DNA of 64,000 nt from Ferdinandcohnia sp036962685 (GCF_036962685.1 NZ_JBALOP010000027.1:31522-95521); one strand, 5' to 3'. Shown: positions 1 through 8,671, numbered from the stretch's first letter. Numbers and translations: made by a program. Notes: generated by a model not told the origin, from the letters alone.

Positions 1-1
1 A

Positions 2-190
2 AGGTTAAAATCACTAGGCTTAGATGACCAAGCAATCTATGCGAATATTAACCGCATTAAAGAAGAACTTGAACATTTCGAATCAATTATTAGTAAAATC
101 GGTTGTGAAGTTGTCGATGTCTCAAATAAAGCAGTTGAAGAAACGGCAAATATTATTTTAAATAAAATCAATAAACGCAAAAATCAATAA
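2..190 (+). CDS. ppsR: Pyruvate, phosphate dikinase regulatory protein, C-terminal fragment
   Basis: This is the last 62 codons of a gene that enters from the left edge, read in the frame starting at base 2 and ending at TAA 188-190. The tail (..SLGLDDQAIYANINRIKEE.. to ..ILNKINKRKNQ) resembles the C-terminus of the YqfL/PpsR family (DUF299). These are bifunctional kinase/pyrophosphorylases that switch pyruvate, phosphate dikinase off and on by threonine phosphorylation. The P-loop and catalytic regions lie outside the window, so the call rests on the tail and on position: yqfL sits directly before yqxD-dnaG-sigA in B. subtilis. A terminator follows. Confidence 0.8.
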   Translation, partial: RLKSLGLDDQAIYANINRIKEELEHFESIISKIGCEVVDVSNKAVEETANIILNKINKRKNQ

Positions 191-222
191 AGGCAATTTT
201 AAATACCTATATAAGTTAAGAG

Positions 223-252
223 AAAACATATCTTAAAAAGATATGTTTTTTT
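223..252 (+). terminator. Rho-independent terminator after ppsR
   Basis: A 12-bp perfect stem (223-234 with 238-249), a three-base loop and a run of T follow the ppsR stop. The stem is AT-rich (AAAACATATCTT arm), but the T tract is long. Confidence 0.8.
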
Positions 253-586
253 ATGGCACTTGAAGGAATTTTATATTATAATAAAAAATTGTGATAAAAA
301 TACATATTTTTAGGTTTAGAGTTCGATTGGATAGAATAGACTATGTATTGAAGGTTGTCAAGGGTAAGATAAGGAAATAGGTGAATTAATTTTCGACATT
401 ATTTTCTCATTTCAATTTTTTTCTTTCCAAAATTGCTTTTGAATATCCGTTCTTTGTGTCTAGCTTCAGGCGCCTTGTGCTTTCTTATTACTCACCTAAA
501 GATTGGGACTATCACATTTTTTGAACATATTTTAAATCTTTTTCTGGAAAAGAAGGATTCTCTGGAGTGATGTAGAATAGAGAAAT
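253..586. other. Intergenic stretch between ppsR and yqxD
   Basis: No convincing gene is present in these 330 bases. The only recognisable item is a very short family B repeat copy at 455-486. The rest is AT-rich with no clear operator. The promoter of the yqxD-dnaG-sigA operon should lie here, but I could not fix its hexamers with confidence. Confidence 0.5.
455..486 (+). repeat. Family B dispersed repeat, minimal copy
   Basis: TGTCTAGCTTCAGGCGCC is joined directly to GGCGCCTTGTGCTTTCTT through a shared GGCGCC. These are the two outer ends of the longer family B copies at 16909-16988, 20166-20286 and 51132-51256. This copy therefore looks like the two ends with the whole centre removed. Confidence 0.6.
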
Positions 587-1053
587 ATGACGAAAAAAAG
601 AATAAAATATTTGTTGATGCAGATGCATGTCCAGTTAAAGAAGAAATACTTAACATTGCAGGTACATATAATATCAATGTTGTATTTGTCGCTTCTTATG
701 CCCATGTTATGTCAAATCCCATGGGTGGAAAATGGGTGTACGTGGATGCTGAGAAAGAAGCTGCAGATCTTTATATTATGAATCATGCAATTAAAAAAGA
801 TATCGTCATTACCCAGGATACTGGCTTAGCAAGTATTTTAGTAAACAGAGGTGTAACAGCTATATCACCCCGTGGCAAAGAGTTTAAGGAAGAGGACATG
901 GAACAAATTCTCCATTTCCGCTTTTTATCTGCAAAGGAAAGACGTAATGGCTCCTACTCGAAAGGACCAAAACCCTTTACTGACGATGACAGACAGCATT
1001 TTACTAAAATTTTTAAAAAAAGTTTGTCGAATATTGCAGGATTTAAACTCTGA
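587..1053 (+). pseudogene. yqxD: YaiI/YqxD family protein (UPF0178), frameshifted near the start
   Basis: The protein readable from about 606 to 1053 is a complete YqxD/YaiI-type protein: FVDADACPVKEEI at the N-terminus, then SNPMGGKWVYVDAEKEAADLY, DIVITQDTGLASIL and a C-terminal FRFLSAKERRNG. The family has a PIN-like fold and no firmly known function. The only good start, ATG 587 (MTKK..), is in a different frame. The frames meet in a run of seven A at 591-597; one more A would give MTKKKNKIFVDADACP, the expected N-terminus. The frame of the body has no ATG, GTG or TTG before ATG 709, which would remove the conserved aspartate motif. A sequencing or assembly indel in the A tract is the simplest explanation. 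A genuine frameshift mutation or slippage is also possible. Position before dnaG matches B. subtilis. Confidence 0.75.
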
Positions 1054-1087
1054 CTATCGAATATTTTAGTACTTGGGGATGTTAAAC

Positions 1088-2899
1088 ATGGGGTATCGAA
1101 TTCCCGAAGAGACAATCGAAAAAATTCGTATATCTGTTGACATTGTTGATGTTATTAGTGAATATGTTCAATTGAAGAAGCAAGGTAGAAATTATTTTGG
1201 CTTATGTCCATTTCATGGTGAAAATACCCCTTCATTTTCTGTATCCCCTGATAAACAAATCTTTCATTGTTTTGGGTGTGGAGCAGGTGGAAATGTATTT
1301 TCTTTTTTAATGGACTTAGAAGGGTATTCATTCGCAGAGGCCGCAGTAAACTTAGCTAATAAAGTGAACATTGACCTATCGGATTTTGAACAGCAAACAG
1401 CTGTTTCTGATAAAAAAAACAATGATGCATCAAAAATGCAAGAAGCACACGAATTATTAAAGAAATTCTATCACCACCTATTACTTAATACAAAAGAAGG
1501 TGAACCAGCGCTAGACTATCTAACAAATAGGGGCTTCACGAGAGAAATTATCGATAAGTTTGAAATTGGCTATTCCCTTGATTCATGGAACTTTGCAACG
1601 AAATTTCTCCAAAAAAGAGGCTTTAAGCCTGAGTTGATGGAACGTGCCGGATTACTCGTAAAAAAGGAGGACACCGGGACATTCTTTGATAGATTTCGAA
1701 ACCGTATCATGTTCCCAATCTGGGATCATCAAGGCAAAACAATTGCTTTTTCTGGCAGGGTGCTTGGAAAGGGGCAGGAACCAAAATATTTAAATAGTCC
1801 TGAAACGATTATTTTTAATAAGAGTAAAACCCTTTACAATTTTCATCAAGCAAGACTTGATATCCGAAAACAACAGCAGGTGATCCTATTTGAAGGATTT
1901 GCAGATGTAATTGCAGCTGATTCAGCAGATGTTCCAAATTCAATTGGTACTATGGGCACATCCTTAACGGATGAACATGTAAAAATAATTAGAAGGAATG
2001 TGGAATCTGTTGTCATCTGCTATGACTCTGATAATGCTGGGCTTGATGCCGCTTTAAGAGCTTCATCGATGCTTGTCGAGGCCGGCTGTTATGTGAGAGT
2101 TGCAACAATGCCAAATGGCATGGACCCTGATGACTACATTAGCAAATATGGCGCAGAGAAGTTTAAAAATGATGTAATAGGGGCAAGTCTTACATTAATG
2201 GCATTTAAACTTCAGTACCTAAGAAGAGGAAAAAATCTTCAGGATGAAGGAGAACGCATCCGTTATATAGAAGATGTACTTAAGGAAATTTCCTTTTTAG
2301 AAAAGGCTGTCGAAAGAGACCATTATTTGCGCCAGCTTTCAAGTGAATTTTCGATTTCGCTTGATGCACTAAAAACACAACAGCTTCAGTATTATAAATC
2401 TGAACGGAAAAAAAGGGATAATTTCTCTTCGAATAGAAATAATACGAAAGCAAAACCTACCATATCTAAACACTTACTTAAAGCCTATCATAATGCAGAA
2501 CGTTTTTTACTTGCGTATATGCTACGGAGTCAGGATATTGCTGATAAAGTACAAGATCAGCTCCAAGCCGAATTTAATATTGAAGAGCATCGAGCAATTG
2601 TAACGTATTTATATGCGTTTTATGAAGAAGGTAATGAACCTGATATCAGCACATTTCTAACAAGGATACATGATGATAATTTAAAACGGATTGTAACTGA
2701 TATAGCAATGATGTCAATTGAAGAAGAAGTATCAGATTCTGTGTTATCAGATTATGTGAAACAGGTGTTGAATCACAAAAAAATGTCAATGATAAAAGAA
2801 AAAGAATCTGAGCAACTTGAAGCCGAGCGTAGTAAGGATTATTTGAAGGCCGCTACGATTGCAAATGAAATTATTCAAATGAAAAAAGCATTACATTAA
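1088..2899 (+). CDS. dnaG: DNA primase
   Basis: Makes the RNA primers for Okazaki fragments and works with the replicative helicase. The N-terminal CHC2 zinc finger is visible (CPFHGENTPSFSVSPDK then FHCFGCGAGGN, ligands C-x2-H and C-x2-C). It is followed by the primase catalytic core with the Toprim signature ILFEGFADVIAAD and the acidic ICYDSDNAG. A C-terminal helicase-interacting region rich in charged helices ends the protein. I chose ATG 1088 (MGYRIPEE..), giving 603 residues, the usual Bacillus length; GGGG at 1075-1078 is a suitably spaced ribosome site. TTG 1073 and ATG 1079 would add only a few residues. It sits 51 bases before sigA in the classic dnaG-rpoD macromolecular synthesis operon. 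Confidence 0.97.
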   Translation: MGYRIPEETIEKIRISVDIVDVISEYVQLKKQGRNYFGLCPFHGENTPSFSVSPDKQIFHCFGCGAGGNVFSFLMDLEGYSFAEAAVNLANKVNIDLSDFEQQTAVSDKKNNDASKMQEAHELLKKFYHHLLLNTKEGEPALDYLTNRGFTREIIDKFEIGYSLDSWNFATKFLQKRGFKPELMERAGLLVKKEDTGTFFDRFRNRIMFPIWDHQGKTIAFSGRVLGKGQEPKYLNSPETIIFNKSKTLYNFHQARLDIRKQQQVILFEGFADVIAADSADVPNSIGTMGTSLTDEHVKIIRRNVESVVICYDSDNAGLDAALRASSMLVEAGCYVRVATMPNGMDPDDYISKYGAEKFKNDVIGASLTLMAFKLQYLRRGKNLQDEGERIRYIEDVLKEISFLEKAVERDHYLRQLSSEFSISLDALKTQQLQYYKSERKKRDNFSSNRNNTKAKPTISKHLLKAYHNAERFLLAYMLRSQDIADKVQDQLQAEFNIEEHRAIVTYLYAFYEEGNEPDISTFLTRIHDDNLKRIVTDIAMMSIEEEVSDSVLSDYVKQVLNHKKMSMIKEKESEQLEAERSKDYLKAATIANEIIQMKKALH

Positions 2900-2950
2900 A
2901 ATAGGTTTTCTAACCTCTATGTCTTACTAGTTTTGGAAGGAGGGGAACAA

Positions 2951-4087
2951 ATGGCTGAAAAGTCTAAAGAAGTTGATACAGAATTAACATTAGAACAAGT
3001 TAAAGAAAAATTAACACAGCTAGGTAAAAAACGCGGTGTATTAACCTATGAGGAAATCGCTGAGCGTATGTCTGGTTTTGAAGTTGAATCAGACCATCTT
3101 GATGAATACTATGAGTTCCTTGGAGAGCAGGGGATTGAATTAATAGGTGAAGGCGAAGATCATGATGCAGCAGATGATAATGAAGATGATCCGAATGTCC
3201 AAGAGTTATCAAAGGAAGAAGAATTTGATTTAAATGACCTTAGTGTTCCTCCAGGGGTTAAGATTAATGACCCAGTACGTATGTACTTAAAAGAAATTGG
3301 TCGTGTTGATTTACTCTCAGCCGATGATGAAATTCAGCTTGCTGAAAGAATCGAACAAGGTGATGAAGAGGCCAAACGCCGACTTGCAGAAGCCAATTTG
3401 CGACTAGTTGTAAGTATTGCAAAGCGTTACGTTGGTCGTGGGATGCTGTTCCTAGATTTAATCCAAGAAGGAAATATGGGACTTATTAAAGCTGTCGAGA
3501 AATTTGATTACCGCAAAGGCTTTAAGTTCAGTACGTATGCCACTTGGTGGATTCGTCAAGCAATTACACGTGCAATTGCAGACCAAGCAAGGACCATTCG
3601 TATCCCTGTTCATATGGTCGAAACAATCAATAAATTAATCCGTGTACAACGTCAGCTACTGCAGGATCTTGGACGCGAACCAACTCCCGAAGAAATTGCC
3701 GAAGATATGGATTTAACACCTGAAAAGGTTAGAGAAATTTTAAAGATTGCTCAAGAACCTGTGTCGTTAGAAACACCAATAGGTGAAGAAGATGACTCAC
3801 ATCTTGGTGATTTTATTGAAGACCAGGATGCAACATCTCCATCAGAGCATGCTGCATATGAGCTTTTAAAGGAACAACTAGAAGATGTCCTTGATACCTT
3901 AACAGATAGAGAAGAAAACGTATTACGTCTACGTTTTGGTTTAGACGACGGACGTACACGTACCCTTGAAGAAGTAGGTAAGGTATTTGGTGTTACTCGT
4001 GAGCGTATACGCCAAATTGAGGCAAAAGCACTACGTAAGCTTCGTCATCCAAGCCGAAGTAAACGACTAAAAGATTTCTTAGAATAA
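2951..4087 (+). CDS. sigA: RNA polymerase major sigma factor SigA (RpoD)
   Basis: Primary sigma-70 factor, 378 residues. Visible in order: region 1.1 (KKRGVLTYEEIAERMSGFE), an acidic linker, region 1.2 (DPVRMYLKEIGR), region 2 (NLRLVVSIAKRYVGRGMLFLDLIQEGN, then the -10 binding FDYRKGFKFSTYATWWIRQAI), region 3 and region 4 with the -35 binding helix-turn-helix (LEEVGKVFGVTRERIRQIEAKALRKLR). It is nearly identical to B. subtilis SigA outside region 1.1 and the acidic linker. ATG 2951 is set by the strong GGAAGGAGGGG directly before it; the TTG 18 bases upstream lies inside that ribosome site. A terminator follows at 4108. Confidence 0.98.
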   Translation: MAEKSKEVDTELTLEQVKEKLTQLGKKRGVLTYEEIAERMSGFEVESDHLDEYYEFLGEQGIELIGEGEDHDAADDNEDDPNVQELSKEEEFDLNDLSVPPGVKINDPVRMYLKEIGRVDLLSADDEIQLAERIEQGDEEAKRRLAEANLRLVVSIAKRYVGRGMLFLDLIQEGNMGLIKAVEKFDYRKGFKFSTYATWWIRQAITRAIADQARTIRIPVHMVETINKLIRVQRQLLQDLGREPTPEEIAEDMDLTPEKVREILKIAQEPVSLETPIGEEDDSHLGDFIEDQDATSPSEHAAYELLKEQLEDVLDTLTDREENVLRLRFGLDDGRTRTLEEVGKVFGVTRERIRQIEAKALRKLRHPSRSKRLKDFLE

Positions 4088-4107
4088 AATTTTTCATTTA
4101 CATTTCG

Positions 4108-4145
4108 TAGTTTACTTCATAAAATTGAAGTAAACTATTTTTTTT
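4108..4145 (+). terminator. Terminator of the dnaG-sigA operon
   Basis: A 12-bp perfect stem (4108-4119 TAGTTTACTTCA with 4126-4137) is followed by eight T. Confidence 0.9.
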
Positions 4146-4191
4146 AGGTAATATACCCTAGTTGTAAAGCATTAGAAAGGTGAGCGCTTTC

Positions 4192-4725
4192 ATGAATCAA
4201 GACAGAAAAAAAATCATTATCAACGAAATCCTTTATTGGCGTGAAAATAAATTACTGCCAGAAGCCTATTGTAATTTCCTTCTTTCATTATATACAGAAG
4301 GCGAAGGGGTTGAACCCACAAAATCAACAGCTCCAACTAAGAAAAAATCAATGATTTCGATACTCGGAATTGGTTTACTTTTACCAGTTTTATTTCTTGT
4401 CACTTATTTTACTGAAATATCGCCTATATTGCAAATGGTAATAAACTTTATTTTTATAATTGTCTGTATCTTAGGCTTAATTAAGAATAATAATAATCCG
4501 CTATTCGTACATATCGGGTCCATCATACTTGCTCTTTTTATCCTTCTTTTATCAGTAAACGGAAGTGATTTTCTATTTAAAGGACATGGACTTTATTTAT
4601 CCGGAATGATTTTCTTGAATTGTGTTTGTTGGATCATAGTTGGCATTTTTTCAAAGAAAAAATATTTTTTAATTGCCGGCATTATTGGAAGTATTACTAC
4701 AGGAATGATATTTTTTAATATTTAA
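4192..4725 (+). CDS. Uncharacterised integral membrane protein
   Basis: A 177-residue protein I do not recognise. The first 50 residues are soluble and helical (MNQDRKKIIINEILYWRENK.., then LPEAYCNFLLSLYTEGEG). That N-terminal pattern is seen in membrane proteins of the DUF2157 type, but the match is not strong enough to name the family. After a KKKS segment there are about six hydrophobic helices in two clusters, ending FFNI. ATG 4192 is preferred over GTG 4180 because AAAGGTGA lies eight bases before it. It stands alone between the sigA terminator and the acyl-CoA dehydrogenase promoter, which begins six bases after its stop. Confidence 0.75.
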   Translation: MNQDRKKIIINEILYWRENKLLPEAYCNFLLSLYTEGEGVEPTKSTAPTKKKSMISILGIGLLLPVLFLVTYFTEISPILQMVINFIFIIVCILGLIKNNNNPLFVHIGSIILALFILLLSVNGSDFLFKGHGLYLSGMIFLNCVCWIIVGIFSKKKYFLIAGIIGSITTGMIFFNI

Positions 4726-4730
4726 ATTGT

Positions 4731-4758
4731 TTGAAAATTCATCAACTCCCTATATAAT
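4731..4758 (+). promoter_or_regulatory. Sigma-A promoter of the acyl-CoA dehydrogenase gene
   Basis: TTGAAA (4731-4736) and TATAAT (4753-4758) are separated by 16 bases. The start codon is 35 bases downstream of the -10 box, behind GGGAGGGG. Confidence 0.75.
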
Positions 4759-4792
4759 AGATATTGAAAACGCATACAACGGGAGGGGTACT

Positions 4793-5932
4793 ATGAATTT
4801 CGATTTAACGACTGAGCAAAAAATGATACAAAAAACTATAAGGGAGTTTTCTGAAGCTGAAGTTGCTCCAGGTGCTGAACAACGAGATAAAGACAAACGT
4901 TTCCCAATTGAAGTTTTTCAAAAGCTTGGTGAATTAGGTATGATGGGTCTACCGTTTCCTGAAGAATACGGAGGAGCAGACTCAGATACAATCAGTTTTG
5001 CAATCGTAGTCGAAGAACTGAGCCGTGCCTGTGGGTCTACCGGAATTACATACTCAGCACATATTTCGCTTGGTGGTGCACCCCTTCATTTATTTGGAAC
5101 CAGGGATCAAAAACAAAAATACTTAACACCCATCTGTACAGGTGAGTCGCTTGGCGCATTTGGACTGACTGAACCTAATGCAGGTTCAGATGCGGGTGGA
5201 ACGCAAACAGAGGCCATACTTGAGAAGAATGAGTTTATTATCAATGGAAATAAATGCTTTATTACCAATGCAAGCTTTGCGAAGCATCTAGCTCTTACCG
5301 CGATAACGGGTCGAGATAGCGGGAAAAAGGAAATCAGTGCGATCATTGTTCCAACCGAAGCAACAGGATTTAAGGTGATCGATAATTATGAGAAAATGGG
5401 GCTGCATGCATCGAACACGACAGAATTAGTTTTAGAGGATGTACGTGTCCCTGAGGAAAACTTACTTGGTAAACGAGGAGAAGGCTTCAGGCAGTTTTTA
5501 ATCACGCTAGATGGTGGCAGAATTGGAATTGGAGCAATGGCAGTTGGGATTGCTCAAGCAGCATATGAAAAGGCGTTATCCTATGCTAAAGAGCGAAAGC
5601 AGTTTGGGAGATCGATTTCTAGCTTTCAAGCAATCCAATTTAAACTAGCAGACATGGCGATGAAAATTGAGTTGGCACGAAATATGGTGTATAAAGCTGC
5701 ATGGTTAAAGGATCAAAACCGTAATTTTTCAAAAGAAGCTTCAATGGCCAAATTATATGCATCTGAAATTTGCATGGAGGTTACAAACCAAGCAGTTCAG
5801 ATTCACGGTGGATATGGCTATATGAAAGAATATCATGTGGAAAGATTTATGCGGGATGCAAAGTTATTAGAAATCGGGGAAGGGACATCTGAAATTCAAA
5901 GAATGGTGATTGCTAGAGCAATCGGATGTTAA
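4793..5932 (+). CDS. Acyl-CoA dehydrogenase (short-chain/butyryl-CoA type)
   Basis: FAD-dependent enzyme that introduces the alpha-beta double bond into acyl-CoA during fatty acid or branched-chain acid breakdown, passing electrons to ETF. At 379 residues it has the standard length. Visible features: N-terminal helical domain (FDLTTEQKMIQKTIREF), the acyl-CoA/FAD motif FGLTEPNAGSDAGGT, the central beta domain (ITNASFAKHLALTAITG), the C-terminal helical domain (ALSYAKERKQFG, QIHGGYGYMKEYHVERFMRDAK), and LEIGEGTSEIQRMVIAR with the expected catalytic glutamate before GTSE. The chain-length class is inferred from similarity to Bcd/MmgC-type enzymes. ATG 4793 follows GGGAGGGG; the upstream TTG extension overlaps the promoter and is rejected. 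It is not at this place in B. subtilis. Confidence 0.93.
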   Translation: MNFDLTTEQKMIQKTIREFSEAEVAPGAEQRDKDKRFPIEVFQKLGELGMMGLPFPEEYGGADSDTISFAIVVEELSRACGSTGITYSAHISLGGAPLHLFGTRDQKQKYLTPICTGESLGAFGLTEPNAGSDAGGTQTEAILEKNEFIINGNKCFITNASFAKHLALTAITGRDSGKKEISAIIVPTEATGFKVIDNYEKMGLHASNTTELVLEDVRVPEENLLGKRGEGFRQFLITLDGGRIGIGAMAVGIAQAAYEKALSYAKERKQFGRSISSFQAIQFKLADMAMKIELARNMVYKAAWLKDQNRNFSKEASMAKLYASEICMEVTNQAVQIHGGYGYMKEYHVERFMRDAKLLEIGEGTSEIQRMVIARAIGC

Positions 5933-5950
5933 TAATCTGATGTAACGAAT

Positions 5951-5985
5951 AACTCCTTTCCATTTGGTAAAGGAGTTTTCCTTTA
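5951..5985 (+). terminator. Terminator after the acyl-CoA dehydrogenase gene
   Basis: A nine-bp stem AACTCCTTT/AAAGGAGTT (5951-5959 with 5969-5977) is followed by TTCCTTT. It runs directly into the first stem-loop of repeat copy A1. Confidence 0.8.
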
Positions 5986-6134
5986 TTCATGGAATGCTGA
6001 ATAAAGTTAAAGCCTCCGGCGGATGCCACGATTTTTCAAAGGAAATTTTTCGAGCAGGTAAGATTAAAGACGAAAAGCGCCACTTCCTGTGGGCCTAAAA
6101 ATCGGGCGGCAAATACACCAAGGCGTATTTGATT
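5981..6134 (+). repeat. Family A structured dispersed repeat, copy A1
   Basis: Begins with a nine-bp stem-loop (5981-5989 CTTTATTCA with 5998-6006). The core starts TTAAAGCCTCCGGCGGATGCC at 6007 and continues through GCCACTTCCTGTGGGCC. It ends in the hairpin arms CAAATACACC and GGCGTATTTG followed by ATT. Compared with other long copies it lacks the GTCTTTGTGACC segment. It lies between two + strand genes with no coding sense of its own. Confidence 0.85.
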
Positions 6135-6319
6135 TGAATACTTTTGACAAATTTGTGACATTTCTGTGTAAAATAATTTTGCAATAATATGTTAATAGGG
6201 TTCTTTGTATAATTAGGACTTTCACTTCTATCAAATTTCAAGTAAAATAGAGAGTGTTTGTATAGAATATATATAATAACTTCTTTCAAAGATGTACATA
6301 AGGTAAGGGAGGTCAGAAA

Positions 6320-6673
6320 ATGAAAAAGAATCCATTAATACCATTTGCTTTAATTGCAGTTTTTGGTATTGGACTTATGTTCCTATTAGGCTTTGTTGGA
6401 TTAGGTAACATGGACGAAATGGCAAACAAAGGTGAAGAGGCTCCTGAAACAGCTACTGCTTCCCCAGAAGAAATTGTCAAAAGTACATGTGCGGCATGCC
6501 ATGGTCAGGATTTAGCTGGTCAAGGTACTGCACCTGCATTGAAAGGTCTTGATTTATCTGTTGAAGAAATTCAAGATGTAATCACAAATGGTAAAGGTGC
6601 AATGCCAGGTGGCTTAGTTAAGGACCCTGCACAAGTACAAGAAATAGCAAATTGGTTAGTAGAACAAAAATAA
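6320..6673 (+). CDS. cccA: Membrane-anchored cytochrome c550
   Basis: A 117-residue class I c-type cytochrome. One N-terminal transmembrane helix (PLIPFALIAVFGIGLMFLLGFVG) anchors the haem domain outside the membrane. The haem motif is C57-A-A-C60-H61 (STCAACHGQD), and the axial methionine is probably in GAMPGG. A short acidic, alanine- and threonine-rich linker separates anchor and domain. It carries electrons between the bc complex and the cytochrome c oxidase. Length and position between sigA and trmK match B. subtilis CccA. ATG 6320 follows GGGAGG. Confidence 0.95.
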   Translation: MKKNPLIPFALIAVFGIGLMFLLGFVGLGNMDEMANKGEEAPETATASPEEIVKSTCAACHGQDLAGQGTAPALKGLDLSVEEIQDVITNGKGAMPGGLVKDPAQVQEIANWLVEQK

Positions 6674-6683
6674 TAATAGATTA

Positions 6684-6716
6684 AAACCCTTTGCATTTAA
6701 TGTAAGGGGTTTTTTT
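6684..6716 (+). terminator. Terminator after cccA
   Basis: Imperfect stem AACCCTTTGCAT/ATGTAAGGGGTT followed by seven T. Confidence 0.8.
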
Positions 6717-6798
6717 CTGCATTCATCACACTGGATGGAAGTTTACCTATAAATCCTGTATAATGAAACCTAATTTATAAAAAATGTGGTGTTATTAT

Positions 6799-7503
6799 AT
6801 GAATGAAGAAAAGCTATCAATGCGGCTCGAAACAGTCGCGTCATACATACCGAAAGGGGCTATTTTAGCAGACATCGGCTCTGACCATGCCTATCTACCA
6901 TGCTATGCATATCTTAATGGTATGATTTCACAAGGAATCGCTGGAGAAGTCGCAGAAGGCCCATTTCAATCAGCAAAAAAGCAAATCTCTAAAAATCAAC
7001 TTGATCTTGCTTTAGAGGCTCGAAAAGGGAATGGACTAGAAGTCATTCAACCCAATGAAGTAACATGTATCACCATTGCTGGAATGGGTGGTTCACTGAT
7101 TCGCTCCATTCTTGACCAGGGCAAGAGCAAATTACTTGGCGTGGAACGGCTTATCCTTCAACCGAATATCGGAGCTTCTACAATTAGGGATTGGCTGATT
7201 GAAAATGATTGGGAGCTAATCGCTGAAGAAATTTTGGAAGAAGACAGAAAAATTTATGAAGTATTAGTTGCCGAAAAAGGAAATCCACGAAAACCATATA
7301 AAAATAAGGAACAAGAACTATTACTTGGTCCATATTTACTAAAAGAAAAAAATCCCATCTTCATCAAAAAATGGACCCACGAGCTAAAGCACTGGGAGAG
7401 AATCTTAGAACAGCTTAAGCCTGCAGGGGAAACTCCTGAAAACCGTTTGCGAAAAGAAGAGCTTGAGCAAAAAATCGAGATTGTTAAGGAGGCGTTAAAA
7501 TGA
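6799..7503 (+). CDS. trmK: tRNA (adenine(22)-N(1))-methyltransferase TrmK
   Basis: SAM-dependent enzyme that methylates N1 of adenine 22 in the D loop of tRNAs. The Rossmann SAM-binding motif is ILADIGSDHAYLPCYA, followed by ITIAGMGGSLI and RLILQPN, all hallmarks of the YqfN/TrmK family, then a C-terminal coiled-coil arm. I chose ATG 6799 (MNEEKLSMRLETVA), giving 234 residues as in B. subtilis; ATG 6784 would add five residues outside the conserved region. The ribosome site (GGTG) is weak. The stop overlaps the start of the next gene (ATGA), so the two are translated together. Confidence 0.94.
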   Translation: MNEEKLSMRLETVASYIPKGAILADIGSDHAYLPCYAYLNGMISQGIAGEVAEGPFQSAKKQISKNQLDLALEARKGNGLEVIQPNEVTCITIAGMGGSLIRSILDQGKSKLLGVERLILQPNIGASTIRDWLIENDWELIAEEILEEDRKIYEVLVAEKGNPRKPYKNKEQELLLGPYLLKEKNPIFIKKWTHELKHWERILEQLKPAGETPENRLRKEELEQKIEIVKEALK

Positions 7504-8627
7504 GCAAAATACCTAACGGATTTGAAGTCATCGAAGTATTTGAGCAATTTTCCCCCAAATATTTAGCTGTTGAAGGTGACCGGGAAAAAATTGGCCTACA
7601 AATTGGAACATTAAACAAACCCGTTAAAAAAATTATGATAGTACTTGATGTCATAGAGGACGTTGTAAATGAAGCTATTTCAAAGGATATCGATTTAATT
7701 ATCGCTCATCATCCTCCGATTTTCCGCCCGTTAAAAGCTGTTCAAACAGATACGCCTACGGGAAGAATCATTGAAAAATGCATTTTGCATAAGATTGCGG
7801 TCTATGCAGCGCATACGAATCTCGATGTGGCAATCGGTGGGGTCAATGATTTATTAGCGAATGCATTAGAGTTAACAAATACTGAATTGCTCGCACCAAC
7901 CTACGAGGAAAAACTAAAAAAACTAGCTGTCTATGTTCCAAGGGAATCTGCAGAAGAAGTTAGGATGGCATTAGGAACGGCCGGTGCTGGTTTTATTGGA
8001 AATTACAGTCATTGCACGTTTAATTCCCAAGGTACCGGAACCTTTTTGCCACATGAAGGAACAACCCCTCATATCGGGGAAATAGGAAAATTAGAAGAAG
8101 TGAATGAAATCAAAATTGAAACTGTTTTTCCTAGCGGTCTCCAGAAAAAGGTTGTTACGGCCATGCTAAAAGCACATCCATATGAAGAGGTTGCCTATGA
8201 TATTTATCCTCTTGAAAATGAAGGGAATGTACTTGGCCTGGGGCGAGTTGGCTATCTTGAAAATGAGATGACGCTTGAGCAATTTGCGGAGCATGTAAAG
8301 GATAGATTAGAGGTTGATGGTATACGTGTCGTTGGTTCTCTTTCAGATAAAATAAAAAAGGTTGCCGTCCTTGGTGGAGATGGCAATAAATATATTTCAC
8401 AGGCCAAACGAGCTGGGGCAGACGTTTATGTAACAGGTGATATGTATTACCATGTCGCTCATGATGCGATGATGATGGGCCTTAATATTGTGGACCCTGG
8501 TCATAATATTGAAAAGGTCATGAAAAAAGGGGTAGCAAACGTCTTAACCGATCGTTTTAAAGAAAAGAAATTCGAGGTTTCAGTAATCACATCAGAACTA
8601 AATACCGATCCCTTTAAATTTCTATAA
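7500..8627 (+). CDS. yqfO: Nif3-like dinuclear metal center protein (YqfO)
   Basis: A 375-residue member of the NIF3/GTP cyclohydrolase I type 2 family. The metal-site motifs are IIAHHPPIFRPLKAV, YAAHTNLDVAIGGVND and, near the C-terminus, YVTGDMYYHVAHDAMMMG. The roughly 120-residue PII/CutA-like insertion typical of Bacillus members lies in the middle (LAVYVPRESAEEVRMALGTAGAG .. YDIYPLEN). Its cellular role is not settled. ATG 7500 overlaps the trmK stop. The pair trmK-yqfO is conserved across Firmicutes. Confidence 0.92.
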   Translation: MSKIPNGFEVIEVFEQFSPKYLAVEGDREKIGLQIGTLNKPVKKIMIVLDVIEDVVNEAISKDIDLIIAHHPPIFRPLKAVQTDTPTGRIIEKCILHKIAVYAAHTNLDVAIGGVNDLLANALELTNTELLAPTYEEKLKKLAVYVPRESAEEVRMALGTAGAGFIGNYSHCTFNSQGTGTFLPHEGTTPHIGEIGKLEEVNEIKIETVFPSGLQKKVVTAMLKAHPYEEVAYDIYPLENEGNVLGLGRVGYLENEMTLEQFAEHVKDRLEVDGIRVVGSLSDKIKKVAVLGGDGNKYISQAKRAGADVYVTGDMYYHVAHDAMMMGLNIVDPGHNIEKVMKKGVANVLTDRFKEKKFEVSVITSELNTDPFKFL

Positions 8628-8634
8628 AATAAAA

Positions 8635-8671
8635 AAGGTACTCCGACTGGAGTACCTTTCGCTTATTTTTT
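8635..8671. terminator. Bidirectional terminator between yqfO and ispH
   Basis: A ten-bp stem AAGGTACTCC/GGAGTACCTT (8635-8644, 8649-8658) is flanked by an A tract on the left and T-rich sequence on the right, so it can serve both converging genes. Confidence 0.85.

Noticed and set aside
492..677. 61-residue minus-strand ORF over yqxD
   Set aside because: No ribosome site, low-complexity Ser/Phe composition, opposite to a conserved protein.
6095..6289. 64-residue minus-strand ORF before cccA
   Set aside because: It covers the end of repeat A1 and the cccA promoter region; no similarity or ribosome site.
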